Shown here: one piece after another, positions 17,070 to 26,081 of the stretch | Position numbering within the stretch: the first letter of the stretch is position 1 | Layout: each line of letters begins with the position of its first letter | NCBI RefSeq assembly: GCF_002102255.1 | Contig: NZ_LQPH01000148.1 | Location: 1 to 64,000 of the forward strand | Source of the DNA: Mycobacterium nebraskense | GTDB lineage: Bacteria > Actinomycetota > Actinomycetes > Mycobacteriales > Mycobacteriaceae | Length of the DNA: 64,000 nucleotides | Direction: 5' to 3' | The notes under the pieces: generated by a model | Seen by the model: the letters and a program-made list of their open reading frames with translations, nothing else | Told to the model about the DNA's origin: nothing | Databases searched by the model: none | Position numbers and translations under genes: made by a program

Positions 17070-17507
17070 ATGCCACTTTCAGGGGAATACGCGCCGAGCC
17101 CATGGGATTGGTCCCGCGAGCAGGCCGAGAAGTACGAGCAGTCGGGCGGGACCGAGGCCACGGACATGAAGGGGAAACCCATCATCCTGCTGACGACGGT
17201 CGGGGCCAAGACCGGCAAGCTTCGCAAGACCCCGCTGATGCGGGTCGAGCACGACGGCGAGTACGCGATCGTCGCCTCACTCGGCGGGGCTCCGAAGCAC
17301 CCCGTCTGGTACCACAACGTCGTCAAGAACCCCCGCGTCGAGCTGCAGGACGGCGGCACCACCCGCGAATACGACGCTCGCGAGGTGTTCGGCGACGAGA
17401 AGGCGGCCTGGTGGGAGCGCGCCGTCGAGGCCTGGCCGGACTACGCCGGATACCAGACCAAGACGGACCGGCAGATCCCGGTGTTCGTGCTGACCCCGGT
17501 CGGCTGA
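17070..17507 (+). CDS. Deazaflavin (F420)-dependent nitroreductase-family protein (Rv1558-like)
   Basis: The 145-residue protein belongs to the Ddn family, a split beta-barrel that binds F420. Characteristic segments are GKPIILLTTVGAKTGKLRKTPLMRVEHDGEYAIVASLGGAPKHPVWYHNVVKNPRVELQ, spanning about residues 35-93. Family members reduce quinones, unsaturated lipids or nitroimidazole prodrugs with reduced F420. Length and synteny before ilvA match M. tuberculosis Rv1558. It follows the TetR gene by ten bases, so it could belong to that regulon. The physiological substrate is not known. Confidence 0.88.
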   Translation: MPLSGEYAPSPWDWSREQAEKYEQSGGTEATDMKGKPIILLTTVGAKTGKLRKTPLMRVEHDGEYAIVASLGGAPKHPVWYHNVVKNPRVELQDGGTTREYDAREVFGDEKAAWWERAVEAWPDYAGYQTKTDRQIPVFVLTPVG

Positions 17508-17545
17508 ATTCCGGGGTTGGTCGGCTGGCATGGCACCATTGATCA

Positions 17546-18841
17546 GTGTCCGCCGAATTGAGCCAGAGCCCGAGCGTCTCGCCGCTGTGCGCGGCTGACA
17601 TCGACAGCGCGGCCAAGCGGATCGCCGCGGTGGTCACGCCGACCCCGCTGCAGTACAGCGACCGGTTGTCGGCGATCACCGGCGCGCAGGTCTACCTCAA
17701 GCGCGAAGACCTGCAGGTCGTGCGCTCCTACAAGCTGCGTGGGGCCTACAACCTGCTGGTGCAGCTGTCCGACGAGGAGCTGGCCGCGGGGGTGGTGTGT
17801 TCGTCGGCGGGCAATCACGCGCAGGGTTTCGCCTATGCGTGCCGGACGCTGGGGGTGCACGGCCGCGTCTATGTGCCCGCCAAGACTCCCCAGCAAAAGC
17901 GGGACCGAATCCGCTACCACGGCGGTGAGTTCATCGACCTGATCGTGGGCGGAAGGACCTATGACCTGGCCGCCGAGGCCGCGTTGGCCGACGTCGAACG
18001 CACCGGCGCCACGCTGGTGCCCCCGTATGACGACCTGCGCACCATCGCCGGTCAGGGCACCATCGCCGTCGAGCTACTGGATCAACTGGACAAGCTTGGC
18101 GTTGGGGAACCGGACCTGGTGGTGGTCCCCGTGGGCGGTGGCGGCTGCATCGCCGGCATCACCACCTACCTGGCCGAGCGGACGACGAACACGTCGGTGC
18201 TGGGCGTTGAACCGGCCGGGGCCGCGGCGATGATGGCCGCGCTGGCCGCCGGTGAGCCGGTGACGCTCGACCACGTCGACCAGTTCGTCGACGGCGCCGC
18301 GGTGCGGCGCGCGGGGACGCTGACGTATGCCGCACTGGCGGCCGCCGGTGACATGGTGTCGATCACCGCGATCGACGAGGGAGCGGTGTGCACCGCGATG
18401 CTGGACCTCTATCAGAACGAGGGCATCATCGCCGAGCCCGCGGGCGCGCTGTCGATCGCCGGGCTGCTGGAGGCTGACATCGAGCCCGGCTCCACCGTGG
18501 TGTGCCTCATCTCGGGCGGCAACAACGACGTGTCGCGTTACGGCGAGGTGCTGGAGCGCTCGCTGGTCCACCTCGGCCTCAAGCACTACTTCCTGGTGGA
18601 CTTCCCGCAGGAGCCCGGCGCGTTGCGCCGTTTCCTCGACGAGGTGCTCGGGCCCGACGACGACATCACGTTGTTCGAGTACATCAAGCGCAACAACCGC
18701 GAGACCGGCGAGGCGCTGGTGGGCATCCAGTTGGCGTCGTCGGCCGACCTGGACGGCCTGCTGGCGCGGATGCGGGCGACGGAGATGCACGTCGAACGCC
18801 TCGAGCCCGGCTCACCGGCCTACCGCTACCTGCTGCTTTAA
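17546..18841 (+). CDS. ilvA: Threonine dehydratase, biosynthetic
   Basis: This 431-residue fold-type II PLP enzyme deaminates threonine to 2-oxobutanoate, the first committed step of isoleucine synthesis. Lys63 in SYKLRGAYN forms the PLP aldimine; the glycine loop VPVGGGGCIAG near residue 196 holds the cofactor phosphate. A regulatory ACT-like domain begins near residue 345 (HYFLVDFPQEPGALRRFLDEVLG), through which isoleucine would inhibit. Length matches M. tuberculosis ilvA (Rv1559, 429 residues). The start is GTG 17546. The PAP2 gene begins 17 bases after its stop. Confidence 0.95.
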   Translation: MSAELSQSPSVSPLCAADIDSAAKRIAAVVTPTPLQYSDRLSAITGAQVYLKREDLQVVRSYKLRGAYNLLVQLSDEELAAGVVCSSAGNHAQGFAYACRTLGVHGRVYVPAKTPQQKRDRIRYHGGEFIDLIVGGRTYDLAAEAALADVERTGATLVPPYDDLRTIAGQGTIAVELLDQLDKLGVGEPDLVVVPVGGGGCIAGITTYLAERTTNTSVLGVEPAGAAAMMAALAAGEPVTLDHVDQFVDGAAVRRAGTLTYAALAAAGDMVSITAIDEGAVCTAMLDLYQNEGIIAEPAGALSIAGLLEADIEPGSTVVCLISGGNNDVSRYGEVLERSLVHLGLKHYFLVDFPQEPGALRRFLDEVLGPDDDITLFEYIKRNNRETGEALVGIQLASSADLDGLLARMRATEMHVERLEPGSPAYRYLLL

Positions 18842-18858
18842 ACCCCGGGCCGCGGTAC

Positions 18859-19770
18859 ATGGACCAGCAGTATGGACCCGGTACTGGCGGTTTCGGCCTG
18901 GTCAGCGCCGGCCTTATAGGTTCGCTCGTGCTGCTTGCGTGGGCGGCGATTTGGGCTGCTCGGCGCGTACCTCCGTTACGGAGGCTCGGGGAGAGGTTGT
19001 CCAACTCCGCCGTGATCGGCAAAACGCTGACATGGGTGAGTGACCGGATCGGCGACAGGGGGCGGTCGCTGGCCCGTCGGTGGGCCGCGAGCGAGGTCGC
19101 CGGTGTCGCATTGCTTCTCGGGCTAGCCGTGGTAGTGGCGCTGGCGGTCGGCTTTACCGAAGTGCTCGACGACGTGCTCGAGGGCGACGGCATCGCCGGA
19201 ATCGACCAACCGGTGACTCGGTGGCTGGCGGCCCACCGTGATCTGTGGCTGACCACCACCCTGCGGGCGGTCACTCTCGCGGGCGGGCCCCTTTTTCTGG
19301 CTGCGCTCGCCTTCCCGATCTCCGTTGCTGCCGGTTGCCGGTGCAGGTCATGGCGGCCCGTGGTGCTTGCTCTGGTTGGTGGCGGTGGGGTTTCGTTGAT
19401 GCTCTTCGCCGCCAAAGCCTTGGTAGGTCGAAAACGCCCGCCGCTGCCGTTCGCCCTCATCGACGCGGACGGGTATTCGTTTCCCTCCGGACACGCAACC
19501 GGCACCGTCGCGATCATGGTCGTCGCTGCGTGGATGCTGACCCGCTGGCTGATCCCCTGGTGGACCGGGCGCGTGATGGTATGGACCATCGCGATCGGCT
19601 CGGCGTTCCTGATCGGGTTCTCGCGTGTCTATCTGGGAGTCCATTACGTCAGCGATGTGCTCGCCGGCTGGATGCTGGGCATGGCCTGGGCCGGCACCGT
19701 CATGCTCGTCGGAACCTGGTGGGACAACACCCGGCGTGCACCCCGCAGCTCAGGGTCGGCGCTTCCTTAG
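18859..19770 (+). CDS. PAP2-family membrane phosphatase
   Basis: The 303-residue protein carries all three PAP2 motifs: KX6RP at Lys186-Pro194, PSGH at 209-212 (acid-base His212), and SRX5HX3D at Ser255-Asp266. A first hydrophobic helix lies at 14-33, then about five helices from residue 80 on. The enzyme should remove phosphate from a lipid phosphate such as phosphatidate, undecaprenyl diphosphate or phosphatidylglycerol phosphate on the outer face of the plasma membrane. ATG 18859 was chosen as the first start giving this topology. M. tuberculosis has a vapBC pair after ilvA instead, as I recall. The 3' end overlaps the convergent gene by 21 bases. Confidence 0.85.
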   Translation: MDQQYGPGTGGFGLVSAGLIGSLVLLAWAAIWAARRVPPLRRLGERLSNSAVIGKTLTWVSDRIGDRGRSLARRWAASEVAGVALLLGLAVVVALAVGFTEVLDDVLEGDGIAGIDQPVTRWLAAHRDLWLTTTLRAVTLAGGPLFLAALAFPISVAAGCRCRSWRPVVLALVGGGGVSLMLFAAKALVGRKRPPLPFALIDADGYSFPSGHATGTVAIMVVAAWMLTRWLIPWWTGRVMVWTIAIGSAFLIGFSRVYLGVHYVSDVLAGWMLGMAWAGTVMLVGTWWDNTRRAPRSSGSALP

Positions 19771-20412
19771 GTACGGCGGCACCGGAGTGCCGGGATCCAG
19801 ATCGCCGGCCGGAATCGGCGCCCCGGCCGCCACGCTCAGCGGCACCACGCCGGCCCAGTGCGGCAGCGCGCAATCCTCCGGATCGTCCACCGGCCCGCCG
19901 GTGCGCACCTTGGCCGACACCTCCACGAGGTCGAGCGCGAGTACCCCGGTCGCAGCCAGCTCGCGCGGGTTCGGGGTTCGGCAGTCAGCGGCGCGCCCGG
20001 GCGCGATGTGATCGAGCAGGCCGGCCAGCGCCCGCAGTTTTTCGGCCGCGTCGTCGACGACGCGCGCCGCGCCGAGCACGACCACGGAGCGGAAGTTCAC
20101 CGAATGGTGCATGGCGGAGCGCGCCAGCACCAGCCCGTCGACCAGGGTGACGGTGACGCACACGGGCAGGCCCGATGACGCCGCGCAGGCCGCGAGCAGG
20201 GGACCGCCGCCCGTGGACCCGTGCAGGTACAGAGTCTCGCCGAGGCGGGCGTGCGTGGTCGGCAAAACCACCGGCCGGCCGGCGTTGAGGTAGCCCAGGT
20301 GGCAGATCAGCGACTCATCGAGGATCTGGTGGACGGTCTGGCGGTCGTAGTGCGCGCGCTCCCGGTAGCGCGTGGGCGTCGTACGCTGCGTCGGCTCATA
20401 TCCGGTCTGCAT
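19750..20412 (-). CDS. Pyridoxamine 5'-phosphate oxidase-fold flavoprotein
   Basis: This 220-residue protein has the FMN-binding split-barrel pattern of the pyridoxamine-oxidase-related (NimA-like) group: DESLICHLGYLNAGRPVVLPTTHARLGETLYLHGSTGG and VCVTVTLVDGLVLARSAMHHSVNFRSVVVLGAARVVDD. The His pair in SAMHHSVNFRS fits the cofactor-contacting segment. It is divergent from a MocR regulator with a PLP-binding domain, and such pairs frequently concern vitamin B6. A role in oxidising or salvaging B6 vitamers is thus plausible, though NimA-like reductases are an alternative. Its 3' end overlaps the PAP2 gene. Confidence 0.82.
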   Translation of the reverse strand: MQTGYEPTQRTTPTRYRERAHYDRQTVHQILDESLICHLGYLNAGRPVVLPTTHARLGETLYLHGSTGGGPLLAACAASSGLPVCVTVTLVDGLVLARSAMHHSVNFRSVVVLGAARVVDDAAEKLRALAGLLDHIAPGRAADCRTPNPRELAATGVLALDLVEVSAKVRTGGPVDDPEDCALPHWAGVVPLSVAAGAPIPAGDLDPGTPVPPYLRKRRP

Positions 20413-20424
20413 GGCTTTTACCTT

Positions 20425-20458
20425 TGTGCTAGTACATAATTGTCAGCGTGCCAGTACA
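20425..20458. promoter_or_regulatory. MocR operator: two direct repeats 22 bp apart
   Basis: TGTGCTAGTACA at 20425-20436 and CGTGCCAGTACA at 20447-20458 share TGC(T/C)AGTACA in the same orientation, spaced by two helical turns. Direct repeats with this spacing are typical MocR targets. The first lies 13 bases from the flavoprotein start; the second covers the regulator's GTG start, implying autorepression. Confidence 0.65.
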
Positions 20459-21776
20459 AAGCAGCATAACCGGGACGGGCGCGGAGTCCATAGCCGCCAG
20501 CATCGAAGAGGCCATTTCGGCCGGTTCCCTGACGCCCGGTGATGCGCTGCCGTCCGTCCGCGAGTTGGCCACCCAGCTCGGCGTGAACGCCAACACCGCC
20601 GCCGCGGCCTACCGCCTGCTGCGGCATCGCGGGGCCGTGGAGACCGCAGGCCGGCGCGGCACCCGGGTGCGGCACCGGCCGGCGACCACACCCCGATCCC
20701 TCCTCGGGCTCGACGTCCCCGCCGGTGTTCGCGACCTGTCGACCGGCAATCCGGACCCCGCCCTACTGCCCCTCGCGGGCGCCACGCTGCCCGGTCCTGT
20801 TGCGGGCCGCCCGGTGTTGTACGGGCAGCCGGCCATGTCGCCGGCATTGGTCGAGTTCGCCCGCGCGGCGCTATCCGCCGACGGCGTCCCCGCCGATCAC
20901 CTCGCGCTGACGAGCGGTGCGCTCGATGGCATCGAGCGCGTCCTGACCGCGCACCTGCGTCCCGGCGACCGGGTCGCCGTCGAGGACCCGGGGTGGGCCA
21001 ACCTGCTCGATCTGCTCGCCGCCCTGGGCCTTTCGGCCGAGCCCGTTCAGGTCGACGACGACGGGCCACTGCCCGCCAGCCTGGCGCGGGCACTGGACCG
21101 TGGGGCGCGCGGGCTCATCATCACCAATCGCGCCCAAAACCCTATGGGCGCAGCGCTATCCGCTGATCGCGCCGACGAACTACGGCAACTGTTGGCGCAC
21201 CGGGCCGGCGATCTGCTGCTCGTCGAAGACGATCACTGCGCGGGCATTTCCGGTGCGCCGTTGCACACCTTGGCCGGCGTGACCGAGCATTGGGCGTTCG
21301 TGCGGTCTGCGTCCAAGGCTTACGGCCCCGACCTGCGCGTGGCCGTCCTCGCGGGCGACCGTCGCACCATCGAGCGCGTGCATGGCCGCCTGCGGCTCGG
21401 GCCGGGCTGGGTGAGCCACCTGCTGCAGGATCTGGCGGTCAGCCTCTGGTCGGACCCGGCGGCTGCGCGCCTTGTCGCCACGGCCGAGCGGCAATACGCC
21501 GACACCCGCCGTCGGCTATCCGCCGCCTTGGCCGAGCGCGCGATCGCCGCGCACGCACGTTCCGGGCTCAACGTATGGATCCCCGTGCCCGACGAGACGG
21601 TCGCGATCACCCGGCTGCTGCGCGCGGGCTGGGCCGCGGCGCCGGGCACGCGGTACCGGATCCGCACGCCGGCGGGCATCCGCGTCACCATCGCGGACCT
21701 GGCCGGCGACGAAATCGACCCCCTGGCCGATGCGATCGCCGAGGCGGTGCACAGCGCGGGCCGCCCCAGCGTCTAG
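20448..21776 (+). CDS. MocR-family (PdxR-like) regulator: GntR domain fused to aminotransferase domain
   Basis: The 442-residue protein joins a GntR winged helix (ISAGSLTPGDALPSVRELATQLGVNANTAAAAYRLLRHRGAVE, about residues 23-65) to a fold-type I aminotransferase-like domain. The PLP lysine is Lys290 in RSASKAYGPDLR, with phosphate-binding Arg297 and aspartate near 261. MocR proteins use PLP as sensor; the PdxR subgroup controls vitamin B6 genes. GTG 20448 lies inside one of two direct-repeat operator candidates, so the transcript may be nearly leaderless. The divergent flavoprotein is the obvious target. PdxR identity is inference from context, since several MocR branches exist. Confidence 0.85.
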   Translation: MPVQSSITGTGAESIAASIEEAISAGSLTPGDALPSVRELATQLGVNANTAAAAYRLLRHRGAVETAGRRGTRVRHRPATTPRSLLGLDVPAGVRDLSTGNPDPALLPLAGATLPGPVAGRPVLYGQPAMSPALVEFARAALSADGVPADHLALTSGALDGIERVLTAHLRPGDRVAVEDPGWANLLDLLAALGLSAEPVQVDDDGPLPASLARALDRGARGLIITNRAQNPMGAALSADRADELRQLLAHRAGDLLLVEDDHCAGISGAPLHTLAGVTEHWAFVRSASKAYGPDLRVAVLAGDRRTIERVHGRLRLGPGWVSHLLQDLAVSLWSDPAAARLVATAERQYADTRRRLSAALAERAIAAHARSGLNVWIPVPDETVAITRLLRAGWAAAPGTRYRIRTPAGIRVTIADLAGDEIDPLADAIAEAVHSAGRPSV

Positions 21777-21783
21777 GCGAGCG

Positions 21784-21942
21784 TCAAAGCCCTTCGCCGC
21801 TAAGGCTTCCCAGGCCCGGACCCGTCCACAACAGCTCCACGCTGCGTTCCGGCGGCGTCTCGTTGACCACGACAAGGCGAGCCGGCGCCGGCTGCTTCTT
21901 CCTCAGCAAGCCGATGAACCGGCCGAATGCGGATTGATTCAT
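21784..21942 (-). CDS. Possible 52-residue protein
   Basis: An open frame from ATG 21942 encodes a 52-residue peptide opening MNQSAFGRFIGLLRKKQPAPARLVVVNETPPE, with an amphipathic basic start and a VELLWTGPGLG strand. It is the only plausible gene between the MocR gene and treZ. No ribosome binding site is visible and I recognise no family, so this may be chance. It would be convergent with the MocR gene and upstream of the hairpin at the end of treZ only on the opposite side. Confidence 0.3.
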   Translation of the reverse strand: MNQSAFGRFIGLLRKKQPAPARLVVVNETPPERSVELLWTGPGLGSLSGEGL

Positions 21943-21996
21943 GGCCGAATCATCGGCGGTCGCGCGCCCGGCCGCTCACCGCTATCCACAGCCTCG

Positions 21997-22056
21997 GCGA
22001 GCAGACGCAAAATGCCGTGACACGCCGTGTTGTGGCGTGAGTTTACGGCTGCTCGC
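21997..22056. terminator. Complex inverted repeat at the 3' end of treZ
   Basis: GCGAGCAG (21997-22004) pairs with CTGCTCGC (22049-22056), CCGT (22015-22018) with ACGG (22045-22048), and CACGCC (22021-22026) with GGCGTG (22034-22039) around a seven-base loop. The structure includes the treZ stop codon and could end transcripts of the trehalose operon. Confidence 0.5.
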
Positions 22057-23785
22057 GCACCGCCAGGATGGCGAACGACTGGCCTTCCAGCACGGTGCTC
22101 GCGGCATCGACCGCGGGATGGCCCCAGGCCAGCACCACGTCACCGGCGACGGGCACCTTCACCGCCTCGGCGCCGAGGTTGCACACGATGCGCAACCGGC
22201 CGCGCGACACGCTGATCCAGCGTTGCTCCTCGTCGTAGTCAACCGTGAGGTGCTCCAGCCAGGGGTCGGCCAGGTCCGGGTCGCCGTGCCGCAACGCGAT
22301 CAGGTCGCGGTAGAGCCGGTGCACTCGGCCGTGCTCGCCGGAATCGACCTCGTCCCAATCGAGTTTCGATCGCTGGAACGTCTGCGGGTCCTGCGGGTCG
22401 GGGATATCGCCGGCATCCCAGCCGTGTTCGGCGAACTCGGCCTTGCGCCCTTCGGCGGTCGCCGTGGCCAGCTCCGGCTCAGGATGCGAGCTGAAGAACT
22501 GGAACGGAGTCGACGCCGCATACTCCTCACCCATGAAAAGCATTGCGGTGAACGGCGTCGCGAGCGCAAGCGCGGCCTTGATCGCCAGCTGGCCGCCGGA
22601 CAGGTTTTGCGACGGGCGGTCACCGAGAGCCCGGTTGCCGACCTGGTCATGGGTGCAGGCGTAAGCGACCAGTCGGGTGCCGGGGATCCCGGACTTCTCC
22701 GTGGTGTCCAACGGCCGCCCGTGGCGGCGGTGCCGGAACGACGAATAGGTGGCGGCGTGGAAATAGCCGTGGCGCAGCGTCTGAGCCAGGGCGGCCAACG
22801 AACCGAAGTCCGCGTAGTAGCCCTGGCGCTCGCCGGACACCGCGCTGTGGATGGCGTGGTGGATGTCGTCGGCCCATTGCGCCGTCAGCCCGTAGCCGCC
22901 CCGGTCGCGCGGGGTGATCAGGCGTGGGTCGTTGAGATCGCTCTCGGCGATCAGCGACAACGGACGGCCCAACCGCTCTGACAGCCAATCCGTTTCGGTC
23001 GCGAGCTCCTCGAGGATGTGGATGGCGGTGGTGTCCACCAGGGCATGGACGGCGTCCAGGCGCAGGCCGTCGGCGTGGAAGTCGCGCATCCAGCGCAGCG
23101 CGCACCCGATGATGTAGCGGCGCACCTCGTCGGAGTCGGCGTCGGCGATGTTGATGCCTTCGCCCCACGGGTTGCTCGCCGACGACAGGTAGGGGCCGAA
23201 CTTCGGTAGGTAGTTGCCCGACGGGCCGAGGTGGTTGAACACCGCGTCGATCAGCACGCCCAGGCCCCGCGCGTGGCAGGCGTCGACGAACCGGACCAGG
23301 CCGTCGGGGCCGCCGTAGGGCTCGTGCACGCTGTACCACAGCACCCCGTCGTATCCCCAGCCGTGTGTTCCGGCAAAGGAATTCACCGGCATCAGCTCGA
23401 CGAAGTCGACCCCGAGATCCACCAGGTAGTCCAGCTTCTCGATGGCGGAGTCGAAGGTGCCGGCACCGGTGAAGGTGCCCAAGTGCATCTCGTAGATCAC
23501 CGCGCCCTCGACCGGCCGGCCCTCCCAGTCGCCGTCGGTCCAATCAGCGCCAGCCGGGTCCCACAGCTGCGAGCGGGCGTGCACGCCGTCGGGCTGCCGG
23601 GGCGAACGCGGGTCGGGCAGCACGGTGGGATCGTCGTCGAGCAAGAACCCGTAGCGGGCGTCCGGCGCCGCGCCGACGGTCGCGTGCCACCAGCCGTCAT
23701 CCGAGCGCGTCATCGCGTGCACCTGGCCCTCGACGTCGAGCCGGACCAGCTCCGGTTTGGGTGCCCAGACCCGGAATTCAGTCAC
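22043..23785 (-). CDS. treZ: Maltooligosyltrehalose trehalohydrolase
   Basis: The 580-residue GH13 enzyme releases trehalose from maltooligosyltrehalose. An N-terminal beta domain (TEFRVWAPKPELVRLDVEGQ) precedes the barrel. The nucleophile lies in GLRLDAVHAL near residue 243, the acid in LIAESDLNDP near 280, and the third carboxylate in THDQVGNRALGDRP. Length equals M. tuberculosis treZ (Rv1562c, 580). It is the last gene of the treX-treY-treZ operon; its start overlaps the treY stop by eight bases. Together these convert glycogen-type glucan to trehalose, a mycobacterial stress solute and precursor of mycolate carriers. Confidence 0.97.
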   Translation of the reverse strand: MTEFRVWAPKPELVRLDVEGQVHAMTRSDDGWWHATVGAAPDARYGFLLDDDPTVLPDPRSPRQPDGVHARSQLWDPAGADWTDGDWEGRPVEGAVIYEMHLGTFTGAGTFDSAIEKLDYLVDLGVDFVELMPVNSFAGTHGWGYDGVLWYSVHEPYGGPDGLVRFVDACHARGLGVLIDAVFNHLGPSGNYLPKFGPYLSSASNPWGEGINIADADSDEVRRYIIGCALRWMRDFHADGLRLDAVHALVDTTAIHILEELATETDWLSERLGRPLSLIAESDLNDPRLITPRDRGGYGLTAQWADDIHHAIHSAVSGERQGYYADFGSLAALAQTLRHGYFHAATYSSFRHRRHGRPLDTTEKSGIPGTRLVAYACTHDQVGNRALGDRPSQNLSGGQLAIKAALALATPFTAMLFMGEEYAASTPFQFFSSHPEPELATATAEGRKAEFAEHGWDAGDIPDPQDPQTFQRSKLDWDEVDSGEHGRVHRLYRDLIALRHGDPDLADPWLEHLTVDYDEEQRWISVSRGRLRIVCNLGAEAVKVPVAGDVVLAWGHPAVDAASTVLEGQSFAILAVREQP

Positions 23786-26078
23786 GGTGGCGCTCCAGCA
23801 GCACGACGGGCAGCTCGGCGAACAGTTGGGCCGCCGAGGTCGGTCCGTCCGCGACGGTACCGGTGAGCGCGTCTTTCCAGGTGCCCTCCGGCAGCGCCAG
23901 CACGGTGTTGCCCCAGCCGGTTTCGGTCAGCCGCACGGTCCAGCGGGTCACCGCGACGACGATATCGCCGCCCCGGCGAAACGCCAGCACGTGATCGCCG
24001 GCATCGCCGCTGGCGAGCACGGGAACGTAGTCACCACGCAGGAAGCTGTCCGGATGGGAGCGACGCACCCGAAGTGCCGTCGTGACGACCCGAATTTTGG
24101 GATGTTCCAACGCCTTCAGCGCGGCGCGCCGGGCGGCGTAGTCGACCGGCCTGCGGTTGTCCGGGTCCACCAGGCTGTCGTCCCACAGTTCGGTGCCCTG
24201 GTAGACGTCCGGTATCCCGGGCACGGTCAGCGCGAGCAGCTTCTGGCCCAGCGCGTCGCTGGCGGCGTGCGGGTTGAGCTGGCTGACCAACTTGGTCAGC
24301 TGGCCGGCCACCGGGCCATCGAACACGGTATCCAGCCACCGGTGTACCGCGTCCTCGAACCCGGCGTCGGGATCGTTCCACGAGGTATGCCAGGCCGCTT
24401 CGCGGATGGCCTTTTCGGCGTAGCCGTGCAGCCGGTCGCGCAGCTCGGCGCTGACCTCGCCACTGACCGGCCAGACCCCGAAGATGTTCTGCCACAGGAA
24501 CTGTCCGGTCGCCGGGTCGGGGGAGGGTGCGTTGATCTCCCAGCGGGCGACGAACTCGGCCCACAGCGACGGGACCTGCGACAGCACCCCGATCCGGGCC
24601 CGCACGTCCTCGCCGCGTTTGGTGTCGTGGGTGGTCAGTGTCGTCATCGTCTGCGGCCACAAGCGGGCGCGGGCGGCGGCGCTGTGATGGAATTCCGCCG
24701 CGCCGACACCGAAGCGATGAGGTTCGCCACCCACCTCGTTGAGTGACACCAGCCGGGGGTCGCGGTAGAAGTAGCAGTCCTCAACGGATTTGGCGGTGAC
24801 CGCGCCGCAAAGCTGCTGCAGCCGGGTGACCGGCTCGCCGCCCCGAGCCAGCGCCGCGGCGATCACCTGCAGGGCGGGGCCCAATTCCGGTGACTGTGAC
24901 TGTGTTTCGGCCAGTGCGGTGGGCATTATCGCCGAGAGGCCCGGGTAGTCGCAGCGGTAGACGCCGATGTGGGTGAGCAACGCGGCCACCGCTTCGGGCA
25001 ACTGCGGGTGATCGGCGCCGGCCGCCGCCACGATGCTGCGGCACAGCCGGCACAGTTCACTCGCCAGCGTGTCGGTGGCCGCGCGGATCTTGAGTTCCGC
25101 CAGCATCTGCGGCGTTGCCCCGTAGTCGAATCCCGCCGACTCGGCGAGTTCGGTGAGCGTGGGTGCACCATTCGGGTCGACGAAGACCCCGCCGATCTCC
25201 CGCAGCACGTCGTAGCCGGTGGTGCCGCCGATGGGCAAAGTGGGTTCCAGCGCCTCGTCGACCGCGAGGATCTTCTCGATCACGATCCAGGTTTGCGGGC
25301 CAACCGATTCGCGCAGCCACGCCAAGTAGCCGCAGGGGTCGGACAATCCGTCGGGGTGGTCGATGCGCACGCCGTCGACGAGTCCCTCGGCGGCCCACCG
25401 GGCGACCTCGGCGTGGGTGGCGTCGAACACGGCACGATCTTCCTGGCGCAGCCCGGCAAGTGAGGTGATCGAGAAGAAACGCCGGTAGCCGCACACACCG
25501 TTGCGCCAGCCCACCAGCCGGTAATGCTGGCGGTCGTGCACCTCCGGCCCGCTGCCCTCGGCGGTACCGGGCGCGATGGGTAGCGCCAGGTCGCCCAACC
25601 GCAGCAGCTCCCCGTCGACCTTCAGGTCGGCGGCGTCGTCGTCGGAACCCAAGATGGGCAGCACGATGCGGCCGTCCTCGTCGAGGTCCCAGTCGATGTC
25701 GAAATATGTTGCGTAGTCCGAGGAACGGCCGTGCCGCAAGACGTCCCACCACCACGCGTTCTGTTGGGGCTGGTCGATCCCCACGTGGTTGGGCACGATG
25801 TCGACGATCAGGCCGATGCCGCGCTCCCGCGCCGCCGCCGACAGCCGCGCCAGCCCGTCGCGGCCGCCGAGCTCGGGGGAGACCGTCGTCGGGTCGGTGA
25901 CGTCGTAGCCGTGGTTCGACCCGGTGGCCGCTGTCATGATCGGGGACAGGTAGAGGTGCGACACCCCGAGTTCGTCCAGGTAGTCCAGCAGGTTCTCCGC
26001 GTCGGCGAAGGTGAAAGCGAACCCGCTGGCCTCACCGCGCAGCTGCAGCCGGTAGGTCGACAGTATGGGAAAAGCCAT
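23778..26078 (-). CDS. treY: Maltooligosyltrehalose synthase
   Basis: This 766-residue GH13 enzyme isomerises the reducing-end alpha-1,4 bond of a maltooligosaccharide to alpha-1,1, giving maltooligosyltrehalose. The start STYRLQL, the LDYLDELGVSHLYLSPI strand and GSNHGYDVTDPTTVSPELGG are diagnostic; VDGVRIDHPDGLSDP carries the catalytic Asp, and FEDAVHRWLDTVFDGP lies in the C-terminal part. Length matches M. tuberculosis treY (Rv1563c, 765). ATG 26078 begins three bases after the treX stop, and the stop overlaps treZ, so expression is tightly coupled. Confidence 0.97.
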   Translation of the reverse strand: MAFPILSTYRLQLRGEASGFAFTFADAENLLDYLDELGVSHLYLSPIMTAATGSNHGYDVTDPTTVSPELGGRDGLARLSAAARERGIGLIVDIVPNHVGIDQPQQNAWWWDVLRHGRSSDYATYFDIDWDLDEDGRIVLPILGSDDDAADLKVDGELLRLGDLALPIAPGTAEGSGPEVHDRQHYRLVGWRNGVCGYRRFFSITSLAGLRQEDRAVFDATHAEVARWAAEGLVDGVRIDHPDGLSDPCGYLAWLRESVGPQTWIVIEKILAVDEALEPTLPIGGTTGYDVLREIGGVFVDPNGAPTLTELAESAGFDYGATPQMLAELKIRAATDTLASELCRLCRSIVAAAGADHPQLPEAVAALLTHIGVYRCDYPGLSAIMPTALAETQSQSPELGPALQVIAAALARGGEPVTRLQQLCGAVTAKSVEDCYFYRDPRLVSLNEVGGEPHRFGVGAAEFHHSAAARARLWPQTMTTLTTHDTKRGEDVRARIGVLSQVPSLWAEFVARWEINAPSPDPATGQFLWQNIFGVWPVSGEVSAELRDRLHGYAEKAIREAAWHTSWNDPDAGFEDAVHRWLDTVFDGPVAGQLTKLVSQLNPHAASDALGQKLLALTVPGIPDVYQGTELWDDSLVDPDNRRPVDYAARRAALKALEHPKIRVVTTALRVRRSHPDSFLRGDYVPVLASGDAGDHVLAFRRGGDIVVAVTRWTVRLTETGWGNTVLALPEGTWKDALTGTVADGPTSAAQLFAELPVVLLERHRD

Positions 26079-26081
26079 GCG

